From assembly GCA_028282325.1 (NCBI GenBank), contig JANQID010000059.1:1-58283 (forward strand): a DNA stretch of 58,283 bases, given 5' to 3'. Source of the DNA: Chloroflexaceae bacterium. GTDB taxonomy: Bacteria; Chloroflexota; Chloroflexia; Chloroflexales; Chloroflexaceae. Shown here in pieces: positions 8,872-18,500 of this stretch (within the stretch, counting starts at the first letter, position 1; each line of letters begins with the position of its first letter). The position numbers and the translations under genes are program-made. Below the pieces are notes generated by a model that ran no database searches, was not told where the DNA came from, and was given only the letters and a program-made list of their open reading frames with translations.

Positions 8872-8900
8872 TTGACAATATCTGTTGATTCCTATATAAT
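8872..8900 (+). promoter_or_regulatory. consensus sigma-70 promoter of pufBA
   Basis: TTGACA at 8872-8877 and TATAAT at 8895-8900 are separated by exactly 17 bp. Both hexamers match the consensus perfectly. The likely start site near 8907 leaves a leader of about 150 nt before pufB, long enough for regulation. This is the best promoter in the window and fits a highly expressed antenna operon. Confidence 0.85.
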
Positions 8901-9058
8901 TAAAAGTAACTTAAGGGGATTGCATGTAAGAACTATATTGTTTCTCAGACTCGACGTATGCTGTATGTTCAGAGTGTGTGCCTGCGGCATTTTGCATTTT
9001 ATGGTGCACCAACTTGTGTTCTGGTCGTGTAGTTGAAAGTTAAGTTGGAGGTTCGCCC

Positions 9059-9223
9059 ATGCGCGACGATGACGATTTGGTACCACCCAAGTGGCGTTCG
9101 CTGTTTAACAATCAGGACTGGCTTATTCACGACATCGCCGTGAAGTCGTTCTGGGGTTTCGGTGTCATCGCTGCCATCGCTCACCTTCTGGTTTGGTTGT
9201 GGCGTCCCTGGCTGCTTGGCTAA
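9059..9223 (+). CDS. pufB: B808-866-type light-harvesting beta polypeptide
   Basis: A 54-residue antenna polypeptide. The acidic N-terminus (MRDDDDLVPPKW) is followed by one transmembrane helix. Two histidines are placed as in antenna beta chains: His24 (WLIHD) and His42 (AIAHLL), the latter being the ligand of the 866-nm bacteriochlorophyll a pair. The C-terminal W-rich LVWLWRPWLLG completes the family pattern. It closely resembles the Chloroflexus beta polypeptide as I remember it. The ATG has TTGGAGG upstream. With pufA it forms the integral membrane ring antenna that collects energy for the reaction centre. Confidence 0.95.
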   Translation: MRDDDDLVPPKWRSLFNNQDWLIHDIAVKSFWGFGVIAAIAHLLVWLWRPWLLG

Positions 9224-9289
9224 TTTGGGTCGCTTCCGTCAACGGTCGGCAAGCTTTCCGTATTCGAAGATAAAAGGAGGGTGTTGTAT

Positions 9290-9466
9290 ATGCCTCCACG
9301 CAGTCCCGTCCGGACCAACGTGGTCATCTTCGCCATTTTAGGGTTCGTGGTTGCGCTGCTCATACACTTCATCGTCTTGAGCTCACCACGCTACAACTGG
9401 CTAGAGCAGGAAGCGCTGCTGAACAGCATTCCCGCCGCGGTTAACTACATAGTACTACTGTTCTAG
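9290..9466 (+). CDS. pufA: B808-866-type light-harvesting alpha polypeptide
   Basis: A 58-residue single-helix antenna polypeptide beginning MPPRSPVRTNVVIF. His26 in LLIHFIVLSS is the expected bacteriochlorophyll ligand, and the helix ends with the family-typical SSPRYNWL. I chose the ATG at 9290 because a strong GGAGG lies at 9276-9280. In-frame GTG and TTG codons upstream are closer to or overlap that site. It pairs with PufB 66 bp upstream. A stable hairpin follows the gene, so pufBA transcripts are probably more abundant than the downstream message. Confidence 0.95.
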   Translation: MPPRSPVRTNVVIFAILGFVVALLIHFIVLSSPRYNWLEQEALLNSIPAAVNYIVLLF

Positions 9467-9502
9467 TACTAATGTCGTTTTAGTTGTAGGAACACGGTGC
9501 AG

Positions 9503-9526
9503 CCGCCAGCAAATTTCTGCTGGCGG
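9503..9526 (+). terminator. hairpin between pufA and pufC
   Basis: A perfect 9-bp GC-rich stem (9503-9511 with 9518-9526) with a 6-nt loop is followed by TTGTTGCTT. It may be a partial terminator or a 3' stabiliser of pufBA mRNA, as hairpins after pufA are in purple bacteria. It lies 37 nt after the pufA stop. Confidence 0.75.
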
Positions 9527-9603
9527 TTGTTGCTTATGTTCGGGTGTTGTCGGAGTTGATCAGCGATTTGACTTTTGCACATAGTACAAAAATCGCCCAA
9601 AAT

Positions 9604-9632
9604 TTGACCTGTAGAAGTATGAGATGTATAAT
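9604..9632 (+). promoter_or_regulatory. second promoter, ahead of pufC
   Basis: TTGACC at 9604-9609 and TATAAT at 9627-9632 are 17 bp apart. They lie after the pufA hairpin and about 200 bp before pufC, so pufC-bchG-bchP can be transcribed independently of the antenna genes. The rest of 9467-9838 shows no gene. Confidence 0.72.
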
Positions 9633-9838
9633 ACGCAAACAGTCAGCCCCTACAAGCAACAAATGCCCAGGCGCGTTCCACTTGATCATTCCGGTATTTG
9701 TTATGCCATATGGCGCTGATTGGATGCGTGCATATCCCCATTCGCTGATCTATGTTGGAGGCCAGTCGGCGTCAAGTTGTTTTTTGCCCGGCTTGGCGTT
9801 CACGGTTGACTTCTGACCTGGAGTCGAGGAGACTACCC

Positions 9839-11116
9839 ATGCAATCGGCAACGCGGCCAAGCGACCGACAGATTGCGGTTGTTATCTCCGTGATCGTAGG
9901 CTTTATCGTCGCGATCATCACGATTCTAACCTTCTTCTGGATCTATGAGCTCGCGAGCGGTCCAGAGCGACGTGCAGCCGCCGAAGCTGTGGAGATCGAC
10001 GCTCCGTACAGCGCCAGCACCGGCGTCTTGTTGATCACGCAGGCTGAACGCAATGTGCCTGATGATACGCGCGATCCGTGGCTTAGCCTGGAGGCCTGGA
10101 CGGAAGGCGTTCAGGCGGGTCAGGCGTATGTTGAGCAGTTTCCAGAGCCCCAGAATGCTCAAGTTTTGACCGGTATGACGACGGAACAGATCTGGGGTTA
10201 TATGCAGCAGCATGTTTCGGGTGCGCTCGGCGTGGGGTGTCAGTATTGCCATGATGTGCAGGCTGATGAGAATGGTACGTATCTCTTTAATGAGGATACG
10301 TACGCTCAGAAGCTGTCTGCCCGCGAAATGATGCGGCTGACGAATGATCTGAATGCCGAGTTCATTGTGGATCTGCCCAACTGGCGTGGAAATTACGTCC
10401 AGTGTGCAACATGCCACAACAATCAGCCGATCGATATGGATTCGGTAGGCCCAACGTTTAGGCCGAGTACGCCGCCGATTAAAGTGACCGTCGATCCGCT
10501 CGATGCCAACGGTGAGCCAATTCTTGAAGCAGCAGCCAAGCCGGAAGAGATTCAGGAACCGCTGATGCTTCAGGATGCGATCTTATACTACATCTATAAC
10601 TATCAGGTCTGGGATCCGTTTGATCCGGCTGATGAGCAAAGCGGGCGCGGCTCTCTGGCGCTGACGTATGCGGAAGGACGGACCCAGGAGCAGGTGACGA
10701 TCACCCAGAATGTGATGAACTATATGGCGTGGTCACTGGGCGAGAATTGTCTGTACTGCCACAACTCGCGCAACTTCTGGTCGTATGAGTTGGAAGCAGC
10801 CGGCAATTTGACAAATGCTGAGTCGGGCTACAATCGGCTTAAGGCGCAGCAGATGCTCCTGATGACGACCTGGATGACCGAGAACTGGTTATCGTACGGC
10901 GCTTTGCCCAAGACGGATATTGAATTTGAAGGCGCGGGCGCGTTTGTTGATGGCCAGTATTATCGCAAAGTAGACGGCGACGTGTATACCGTTCCCGGTT
11001 GTTACACGTGCCACAATGGACGCTACATCCCCAAGAAAGCCCTCGATCAGAACGATATACCGAGCGGTGAAGACGGTAATGAGGTCTTCCCGGAAGTTCT
11101 CCGCGGTAATAAGTAG
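9839..11116 (+). CDS. pufC: membrane-anchored tetraheme cytochrome c (reaction-centre electron donor)
   Basis: A 425-residue cytochrome. One N-terminal transmembrane segment (about 11-36) anchors it. Four c-type heme sites are visible: CQYCH (134-138), CATCH (189-193), CLYCH (304-308) and CYTCH (388-392). Each is preceded by a helix with a Met candidate for the axial ligand (for example MTTEQIWGYMQ). This is the layout of the cytochrome c-554/PufC family, which re-reduces the photo-oxidised special pair from the periplasmic side. I used the ATG at 9839, with GAGGAG upstream, instead of a longer reading from 9752. It sits between pufBA and bchG. Confidence 0.95.
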   Translation: MQSATRPSDRQIAVVISVIVGFIVAIITILTFFWIYELASGPERRAAAEAVEIDAPYSASTGVLLITQAERNVPDDTRDPWLSLEAWTEGVQAGQAYVEQFPEPQNAQVLTGMTTEQIWGYMQQHVSGALGVGCQYCHDVQADENGTYLFNEDTYAQKLSAREMMRLTNDLNAEFIVDLPNWRGNYVQCATCHNNQPIDMDSVGPTFRPSTPPIKVTVDPLDANGEPILEAAAKPEEIQEPLMLQDAILYYIYNYQVWDPFDPADEQSGRGSLALTYAEGRTQEQVTITQNVMNYMAWSLGENCLYCHNSRNFWSYELEAAGNLTNAESGYNRLKAQQMLLMTTWMTENWLSYGALPKTDIEFEGAGAFVDGQYYRKVDGDVYTVPGCYTCHNGRYIPKKALDQNDIPSGEDGNEVFPEVLRGNK

Positions 11117-11133
11117 TGCGTGTGCAGGAGTCT

Positions 11134-11166
11134 ACAGCCGATCCGATATTCCAACGGGTCGGCTGT
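11134..11166 (+). terminator. hairpin between pufC and bchG
   Basis: A 12-bp stem with one G-T wobble (11134-11145 with 11155-11166) closes a 9-nt loop, 17 nt after the pufC stop. It has no T-run, so it is more likely an attenuator or mRNA stabiliser than a full terminator. Confidence 0.65.
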
Positions 11167-11213
11167 GGATTCCTATTCGGTTGAGAAAGTATGGTATTAT
11201 CTAAGGAGTGTCA

Positions 11214-12170
11214 ATGAGAGACCTCCATAAAGGATCAACCGTTGTGTCGTCGCCTGCATCGCCTCCGCCAACCGCTCCGCCCGTGTCACCTTCGCTTTTG
11301 AACCGTCTCAGTGCATCGCTCCGCCATACGGTTATGTTGATGAAGCCGGTGACCTGGTTCGCCCCGACTTGGGCGTTCCTATGCGGCGCGGTCGCCAGCG
11401 GCGCGCTGGAATGGTCGCTGCCGATTATCGGTCTGCTGGCCTTCGGCATGGTTATGTCGGGGCCGATACTGTGTGGTCTCTCGCAGGTGGTGAATGATTA
11501 TTGCGATCGTGATGTCGATGCCATCAACGAGCCGCAACGCCTTATCCCTTCCGGCGCCGTGTCGACGCGCCATGTGCAAATCCTGGTGTTTTTCCTGACC
11601 TTGATCGGCGCGAGTATGGCGCTGTTTCTCGGACGTGAGGTGGCGCTGTTCGTCGGCATCGGTCTGATGTTTGCATTCGCCTATAGTCTGCGGCCTATCC
11701 GCGCCAAACGGAACGGCTGGTTCGGCAATGCGCTGGTGTCGTTCTCCTATGAAGGACTCGCCTGGCTCGCCGGCCACGCAGCGTTCGGCGCATTGACCTG
11801 GCCGAGTTTGATCATCGCCGGCGTCTATTCGATCGGGGCGCATGGCATTATGACGGTGAACGACTTTAAGAGTATGGAGGGCGACGCAAAGATGGGGTTG
11901 CGCAGCATCCCCGTGATGTACGGCAAACGAGTCGCCGCGCAGATGGTCGTCGGGACGATGGCGCTGGCCCAGATTGTGATCATCGGCGCGCTGTTCGTGT
12001 GGGGAAGCCCGGTCGCAGCGAGCGTGATTGCGGTCTTGTTGCTAATCCAGGTTGTTCCCTTTGTACGCTTCGTTCGCGATCCGGAAAACAACGCGGTCTT
12101 CTTCAATGCAACCGCGATTATGTTGTTTGTCTGGGGAATGATGGCCGCAGCCATCGGTCTGGCAGTCTAG
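11214..12170 (+). CDS. bchG: bacteriochlorophyll synthase
   Basis: A 318-residue polytopic membrane prenyltransferase of the UbiA superfamily. It esterifies bacteriochlorophyllide a with a C20 prenyl diphosphate. The first Asp-rich motif is clear in NDYCDRDVDAINEP and the second in NDFKSMEGDAK. VTWFAPTWAFLCGAVASG near the N-terminus is typical of chlorophyll synthases. About eight hydrophobic segments follow. The ATG at 11214 has AAGGAG 5 nt upstream; an in-frame GTG at 11208 overlaps that site. It is followed by bchP, whose product saturates the C20 tail, so these two genes finish bacteriochlorophyll for the adjacent antenna. Confidence 0.93.
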   Translation: MRDLHKGSTVVSSPASPPPTAPPVSPSLLNRLSASLRHTVMLMKPVTWFAPTWAFLCGAVASGALEWSLPIIGLLAFGMVMSGPILCGLSQVVNDYCDRDVDAINEPQRLIPSGAVSTRHVQILVFFLTLIGASMALFLGREVALFVGIGLMFAFAYSLRPIRAKRNGWFGNALVSFSYEGLAWLAGHAAFGALTWPSLIIAGVYSIGAHGIMTVNDFKSMEGDAKMGLRSIPVMYGKRVAAQMVVGTMALAQIVIIGALFVWGSPVAASVIAVLLLIQVVPFVRFVRDPENNAVFFNATAIMLFVWGMMAAAIGLAV

Positions 12171-12314
12171 ACGCCGCCCACGCTTGTATCCAGTAATGTG
12201 GCCATGCATACCCGCAGCTTTTCCGTGTCGCCCTTATACTGTGCACGATAGGGCGGACGCGGGCATGGCCGCAGACGACGATTGGCGGCGTGTATGGTTG
12301 GTGGAGGAGGATTT

Positions 12315-13553
12315 ATGACGCGACAGGTTTTGATCGTCGGCGCCTCGGTCGGCGGGGCGACAGCGGCGACGACGCTCCGCGCTGCAGGTGTGGAGACGAT
12401 TATGCTTGAGCGCGAGCTGGTTCGGCCCAAGCCGTGCGGCGGCGCGCTTCCTCCGGCAGCATTCAACGAGTTTGACATTCCCACGCATTTGATCGACCGC
12501 ACGATCCACAACTGCTTGATCGTCTCGCCGAGCGGCCAAGAGGCCCGCGTTGCAGTCACCGGCACGGTCGCTTCGGCGGAGGATGACTATGTCGCGATGG
12601 TTCGTCGGGAGGTGTTCGACAGCTTTTTGCGCCAGCGCGCCCAGGAGCGCGGCGCGACGTTGATTCACGGCACGCTGATCAAGTTGCAGGTGAATCGCGC
12701 CGGCGTACAGGCGCGCTATCGCGACGCCAAAGGCGATGAGTATGTTTTGCACGCCGATGCCGTGATCGGGGCCGATGGGGCCTATTCGCCGACGGCAAAG
12801 TTCCTGGGCTTGAAGCCGCTGCCGCGCGCGATAGCTATTCAGGAGCGGATTAGCCTGCCGCCCGCGAAGCTGGCCCGCTGGGAGGATACCGCCGACCTGT
12901 ACCTGGGGCGTGAGGTGAGCCCCGATCTCTACGCCTGGGCCTTCCCCAAGCGCGATCATATCGCGATCGGGGTGGGCGTGGGACCAAAGCATATCCACGA
13001 TGTCAAGCAGAATCTGGCCAATCTGAAGCGACGCCTGGGCAGCGCCATTGAGGGCGGCGAGGTGTTGATGCGCGAGGCCCACGCCCTGCCGATGCACCCG
13101 CGCAAGCATCTGGCCTTTGACCGGGCTATGCTAATCGGCGACGCCGCCGGGCTGGTGGCCAACACTTCTGGCGAGGGGATCTACTGGGCGATGAAGAGCG
13201 GCGAGATGGCCGCGCAGACGCTGGCCGAATACCTCGAGGCGCCCACTGCGCAAAATCTGCGCGCCTATGAGCGAAGCTGGCGGAAGCGCTACGGCTCGAT
13301 GTACGCCTTCTTGCGCTGGTTGCAGGTCTGGGGCTATGGCAACGAGCGCCAGATGGAGGTCTTCACCGAGATGTGCCGCAACCTGGATGTGCAACGGCTG
13401 ACGTTCGACAGTTATATGCACAAGAACATGGCCCCGGCGCCCTGGCTGACCCAGCTCGCTATGACGCGCGACATTCTGGTGAGCCAGTTCCGCAACTATG
13501 TCGGGCCGCGGCGCACGCCGCTGCGCGAACTGGCGACGGCGTATTCCAAGTAG
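12315..13553 (+). CDS. bchP: geranylgeranyl reductase
   Basis: A 412-residue FAD-dependent reductase that converts the geranylgeranyl tail to phytyl. The dinucleotide-binding start QVLIVGASVGGATAATTLRAAG, the family signature KPCGGALPP (about 38-46) and the FAD-contacting AMLIGDAAGLVANTSGEGIYWAM (about 272-294) are all present. I chose the ATG at 12315 because GGAGGAGG lies just before it. A reading from 12282 would add 11 unlikely residues. It closes the puf-bch cluster and is followed by a repeat block with no further photosynthesis gene. Confidence 0.94.
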   Translation: MTRQVLIVGASVGGATAATTLRAAGVETIMLERELVRPKPCGGALPPAAFNEFDIPTHLIDRTIHNCLIVSPSGQEARVAVTGTVASAEDDYVAMVRREVFDSFLRQRAQERGATLIHGTLIKLQVNRAGVQARYRDAKGDEYVLHADAVIGADGAYSPTAKFLGLKPLPRAIAIQERISLPPAKLARWEDTADLYLGREVSPDLYAWAFPKRDHIAIGVGVGPKHIHDVKQNLANLKRRLGSAIEGGEVLMREAHALPMHPRKHLAFDRAMLIGDAAGLVANTSGEGIYWAMKSGEMAAQTLAEYLEAPTAQNLRAYERSWRKRYGSMYAFLRWLQVWGYGNERQMEVFTEMCRNLDVQRLTFDSYMHKNMAPAPWLTQLAMTRDILVSQFRNYVGPRRTPLRELATAYSK

Positions 13554-13560
13554 GTGAGCG

Positions 13561-13855
13561 CTTCAGACCGGGCCACTCTTGGAAACGCCGCGATTCGCGC
13601 GCCCCCATCCCCTCTCCCCCTCGCTGCGCGTCTCCCCTCTCCCGCGCGCGGGAGAGGGGTCGGGGTGAGGGCCTTCCGCCCATTCAACACCCGTATGCAG
13701 CACGGCGAACACTTCAGACCGGGCCACTCTTGGAAACGCCGCGATTCGCGCGCCCCATCCCCTCTCCCCCTCGCTGCGCGCCTCCCCTCTCCCGCGCGCG
13801 GGAGAGGGGCCGGGGGTGAGGGCCTTCCGCCCATTCAACACCCGTATGCAGCACG
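13561..13855. repeat. two direct copies of a ~144-bp palindromic repeat
   Basis: The sequence starting CTTCAGACCGGGCCACTC at 13561 recurs almost unchanged at 13712, giving a 151-bp period. Copy 1 is 13561-13704 and copy 2 is 13712-13855. Each contains a GC-rich inverted repeat built on CCCCTCTCCC/GGGAGAGGGG followed by GGTGAGGGCC. This is a REP-like intergenic repeat. Open frames across it on both strands are compositional artefacts. It fills the gap between bchP and the minus-strand kinase block. Confidence 0.9.
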
Positions 13856-13907
13856 CAGGATTCGGAAAGAGGAACACTCTATCCGCCTTCTGCCTTTTGG
13901 ATTGACG

Positions 13908-15506
13908 CTAGCGCCAATCCGCGCGCATCATGTCGCCTCCCCGTGAGGGAATGCCTTGCCCGCCGCGGATGATCTGACCGCCGCTATTGTAAACGGTAAA
14001 GGTTACTTGCTGCCTCGGTGATAACCCGCAGACCCGCGCGTTCTCGCCTTTGAAATACCCTTCTGGCAGCCGGAGACCGTCCACGCGAAAAAACCAGCCG
14101 TCCGTACGAATATATCTGATCTGCACCGAGATGCACGTCGGGTCATCATCTTCGTTAAGTCTCACAAAGCGTAGCCTTGGCTGCGGTGTAGCGGTTGGCG
14201 CTGGTGTAGCGGTTGGCGCTGGTGTAGCAGTAATGCTTGGGCGCGTGTGAGTTGGGACAACCAGAGTAGCCTGCGGCGTCGCCGCAGCGCTGGCCGTTCC
14301 GGTTGCCTCGATTGTAGCAGTCGGAGTCGGATCGGTTGCAGCTTCTGTTGTGCGTGTGGTGCGCACGATTGCTTGAGTTGTTGTTGCGTTTACGGCGACG
14401 ATGACTGTCGTGGCCGCGGTAGGATTCGTGGCAGCCGTACGGGTGGAAGAGGGCGCGTTGGGCGTCGTCGCCGTCGGAGTGGGAGAGACTGCCGCCGCTG
14501 GTTCGTCACCCAAGGCTGCCCAGGCTACCGCGATCAATACCAGGAATAAGACGATCCCCGCCAGAGAGCCCAGCAGCAACCCGCCGGGGCGTCGCTTACC
14601 TTCCTCCTCCTGCTGCTTCGAAGAACCTGGCGTAAGCGGAGACGACGAAAGTTGCAGCGCCTGATCGAGATCCTTGACAAGCTCGGAGGGTTCGCGGTAC
14701 CGCTGATCGGGATCGGCGTGAAGGGCCTTCTCAACAATGCGCTTCGTCTCTGGCGACGCATTAAGCGGCCAATCAAAAGCCGTTCCTTTCTGTTTCGCCT
14801 CGGCTTTAGCCCTGGCATAGGGCGTTCCGGTCAACATCTCCCACAACAACAGACCGATGTTGTAGAGGTCGTGTGCGCAGTGCGGCGGCGCGCCGTCCAG
14901 CAGGTCGGGAGCGCGGTACATGCGGGCCAGGCTGTCTACATTGACCGAGTCGCCGGCACGGCAGGCGTGGGAGTAGTCGTCGAGTTTCGCGCCGGAAATC
15001 GTGCGGTCGCCATCGGCGTTGTCTTGCAGCAGCACCGCCGTCGGCTGGATATTGAGGTGGACAATGCCGTAGGCGGCGTGAGCTTCCACCGCGCGTGCGA
15101 TGTCGCGGGCGACGATGAGCGCGCTACGCTCGCCGAGTGAGCCTGCGGACAGGGCGTTGCTAAGCCAGCGGTCGGAAACAAATTCCAGAAAGAGCCGCTC
15201 ACAGCTTTCGCCCGCGACTTCAAGCGTTTCATACAACTCGACAATTGGCGCGCTGCTGTAGACATCTTTCTCACGGAGAATGGCGGCAAATTCTACCTCA
15301 CGCCGAAAGCCAGCGACCACCACTTGCCTGTTGTCTGGATCGAGACCGTCGAAACACTCTCGAACCATCACCCAGCGTCGATTCTCGCGTTCATATGCCT
15401 TGTAGTAGATGATGCGTCCAAGGCTACGATCCACCCGCAATTGTCTGATAGAGTCATGGGCGGCGGCACACTGGGTTCTCGGGAATGCCATAACATCTCG
15501 CCTCAT
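13908..15506 (-). CDS. membrane-anchored pseudokinase
   Basis: A 532-residue protein. Residues 20-285 follow the fold order of a Hanks-type kinase but lack its catalytic residues. There is no glycine loop, the VAIK lysine position reads VMVR (Arg49), and the HRD motif reads HLN (Asn152 for Asp). The DFG position is DYS. One transmembrane helix (about 309-331) follows, then a long Thr/Ala/Pro-rich linker and a C-terminal extracytoplasmic domain of about 80 residues. It lies 41 bp after the giant kinase on the same strand, which suggests that kinase signals to, or is regulated by, it. The start could instead be the ATG at 15491. Confidence 0.82.
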   Translation of the reverse strand: MRRDVMAFPRTQCAAAHDSIRQLRVDRSLGRIIYYKAYERENRRWVMVRECFDGLDPDNRQVVVAGFRREVEFAAILREKDVYSSAPIVELYETLEVAGESCERLFLEFVSDRWLSNALSAGSLGERSALIVARDIARAVEAHAAYGIVHLNIQPTAVLLQDNADGDRTISGAKLDDYSHACRAGDSVNVDSLARMYRAPDLLDGAPPHCAHDLYNIGLLLWEMLTGTPYARAKAEAKQKGTAFDWPLNASPETKRIVEKALHADPDQRYREPSELVKDLDQALQLSSSPLTPGSSKQQEEEGKRRPGGLLLGSLAGIVLFLVLIAVAWAALGDEPAAAVSPTPTATTPNAPSSTRTAATNPTAATTVIVAVNATTTQAIVRTTRTTEAATDPTPTATIEATGTASAAATPQATLVVPTHTRPSITATPAPTATPAPTATPQPRLRFVRLNEDDDPTCISVQIRYIRTDGWFFRVDGLRLPEGYFKGENARVCGLSPRQQVTFTVYNSGGQIIRGGQGIPSRGGDMMRADWR

Positions 15507-15547
15507 TCAAGACCGACGAATCCGTCGGCGCGGAGAGACAGACAAAA

Positions 15548-18500
15548 CTACTCGGCAAGCAGTTCACGCATCAGCTTGCAGACATCGATCAACGATTCGG
15601 TCGTCTCATTCGCAGCGGCGGCGCTCTGGGGATCGCGCTCCGCTGGCAATTCGGACTGAACATCGAGGATGGGATCGAGATCCTCTTCCCTGGGAAGTCT
15701 ATGCTTAAACGCCTGCCGATTACCCGCCAGAGCCGCGCCGATCTCCGCGCGCAGGATATCAACATCGCCGGCCACCTGCTCAATAACCTCGCGCAGGCTC
15801 TTCAGCGAATTCCTATGATAGCCCTGATAATATGCGTCCGGGCTTTCGTGAAACGCGAGCTTCAGATACATATAGGCAAGACGGCGGTGGAGTTGTTCTA
15901 GCACCGAGACTTTGGGTTGCGAACCAAACAGCAACCATTTCCTATTTGGACGTTCCGGCGTACTGATCGCCAAAGCGCCGGGTTTGCTCTCGCGCAACAG
16001 ACGCAGGTCGATCTTGTCCCGGCTCTCGCCGGTGAGCGGCGAGTAGGCAAAGAAGAGTTGGTGGAGGTACAAAGCAAGCATATCAAGGTAGTAGCGCGCC
16101 GGCTGCAACCGGGCATAATACGCCACAGCAACGCCGTCTTGCTCCGTCGCTTTCACGTCAACGTCATCTTGCTCCGCCGCTTTTGAGATATCGGGCTGCT
16201 GGCGATTCAGATCGAGATCCAGGTCGGCGAAGGTCGCGCTCAACCGACGACGATCCTTGTCGACATCGGTGATACTGCCGAGATAGCGCCGTCCGGTCGG
16301 AAGGCTGAAAACCAGCTTATCGCCGGGCGTTACCTGATCACCGAAAGGCGAGGCGTCGAGGAAGCGATATTCCACATCTAACTGCGTGCCGTGCGCATCG
16401 CTCGTATGGCCCAGGAAGAAAAGTTGCATATTGCGCCGCATAAAGGCCAGATGGTCGGGAACATATGGTTCGGATGGGTCGCGGTTCAGCTTGACGATAC
16501 GGTCGTTCTTCAGTTCGTCGAAGAAGTCTTTCTCCTCGTTGTAGGTGGGACTACCAAGGGAGAGTTTCACTTGTCCGTTGCTTTCCTCATTGGACTGGAT
16601 CCGATTAGGCAGAAGTTCGTAGAGATAGGCTGCAACGATATTGCCCTGCTTGTCATTATTGAAGGTGGAAACCAGCGATTCAACAAGCCGCTCGAAGTAG
16701 TAGACACCCCGAGCCAATCTGAGAGCAGGGTTGTCGAGGCGCTGGAGATCAAGGATCGTGATCGGAAATCGATTGACCACCCCGTCGGGCCGAGCTTCCA
16801 CTTCCAGCGTTATCAGCGGATTATCGTAGGAATCATTATATTTATAGGTAGAATTCCGCATCAAATCGCGGATGGCGCCGAGGAGATTACGGGTCGCTTC
16901 TTCAGGTCGTTGCGCTTCGTTGTAGAAAGCTCCCTGCGCTTTGTAGAGCATACACTTCAGGATCAACTCCACAACTTCACGATCGGCGTAGTAGCTGGCC
17001 TCGTGGCGAAACGGCTCAAAGATCTGCACAAGCGAGGGATCATCGGCATAAGCTCGCCCCTGACTGACCCGGCTATACTTGTCGAGCAAATCCTCAACGC
17101 TGCCGGGTTGGCCGCGTCGGTTGGGGTCATCGCTATACTCAAAGCGGCGGATGCTTTCGTAAAACCGTTCCGGCGATTCGCCGCAGGTGATCATATCATA
17201 GAGGACGGCGCCGACCCCAAACAGGTCGGTTCGATGCCCATGATTCTTGTAGAAGATGACCTGAGTCTGGCCACCGTCGCGGGCGATGTCTTGAGAGGCG
17301 CCGATGGTTATGGAGATGGGGTTGCTTTCAGAATCAATTGCGCGGATCTGATACTGATTGCGATCCTGATCCTTGCTGAAGACGACCGAGTCCCCTGTCT
17401 CGATAAAACTGCCGCGGAACTTTGGATCATGTACAATCAGAGTCAACAGATCGCTTTCGGTATGACGAACTTCAACCAACGCAACGTCAAAGAACTCCTT
17501 CTGTTCCGGCGAACGATAGTGCAACGAACCGAGCGGAAGTTCATCGTGGAGGGGAGCGTAGGTTTTTGCGCCCGCTGTGGTTTTTGCACTCACGAATCCC
17601 AGGTCGCCGAGAGCACAGTCGAAGCCGATCCGACGCTCCGGGTCGGCATTGACAAAAATATTGGCCGGCTTGATATCATGATGGAATAGAGGCCCACCCT
17701 CAAACTCGTCTACACTGTGCAGATTCAGCAGACCCTTGGCAATACCCTCCAGATAGGGCAGCGCGGTGCGCACCCGGTCGCGGATTGACATCGAGCGCAG
17801 CAAGCCGTAGCCGAACAGGCTCTCGATCTCTCTTCGGAGTCGATCCTGAGTTCGGTTTCGCTCATTAGGCGTCTCGTCCGGCAATCGATCGGGAGTTATA
17901 GCATCGATCCGCTCACGCAACTCGGCAAGCGTAGGAACATCTTTTTTAAGATCATCGGGTGGTGCGTTGCCAAAAATATCGGCGAGTGCAGAAGGTCTGA
18001 TCCGGTAGCGCTGGCGACCGGGGCCTTTCTCGAGCAGATCTTTCAGCGTAAAGCGATACAGTTTCATAACCAGCGCGTAGTTGGAGACCTGCGTGCGCTG
18101 GTTGTCGAAGAACTTTTTCTCTGCGAGCTTCTTGTACGCATCACTCGCATGAAATTCGGCGGTGCCGCCTTTAATCTCGACGGTTCCGTCAACCTCTCCG
18201 GCAGATCGCCTATTCTGCTGGAGGCTGCGCCTGATCTTGCGCGAAACCTCCATCTCGTCGATAAAGCGCTTGACTGCCGTGGATGTAGCGGCTGACTGAA
18301 GGGCTGTGATCACGCGTTTCCAGTCGACGACGCCGGCCTGCTGCAATCGTTCGATGATGTCGGCTGTGTCGCGGCTTCCCTGGCTAACTGCCTGCTCGGC
18401 TTTATCAACAATTCCGGCTACTAGTGCGGGATCGCGTTTGAGTTCGTCCATAGCGGCGTCCAGGGTCTCTTTAAAGTGAGTTTCATCGATGCGGGAGAAA

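Noticed and set aside
8537-9058. Possible pufL/pufM or other reaction-centre genes upstream of pufB
   Set aside because: The segment has no open frame of useful length and the gene before it is the AAA+-like protein.
13459-13946. Several open frames rich in Arg/Pro/Ser across the repeat block after bchP
   Set aside because: They arise from the GC-rich repeat composition, exist on both strands, and repeat with the 151-bp period.
16391-17689. A 432-codon plus-strand open frame opposite the giant kinase
   Set aside because: It is the antisense shadow of a well-supported kinase gene with motifs, has no ribosome site, and its translation shows no recognisable domain.
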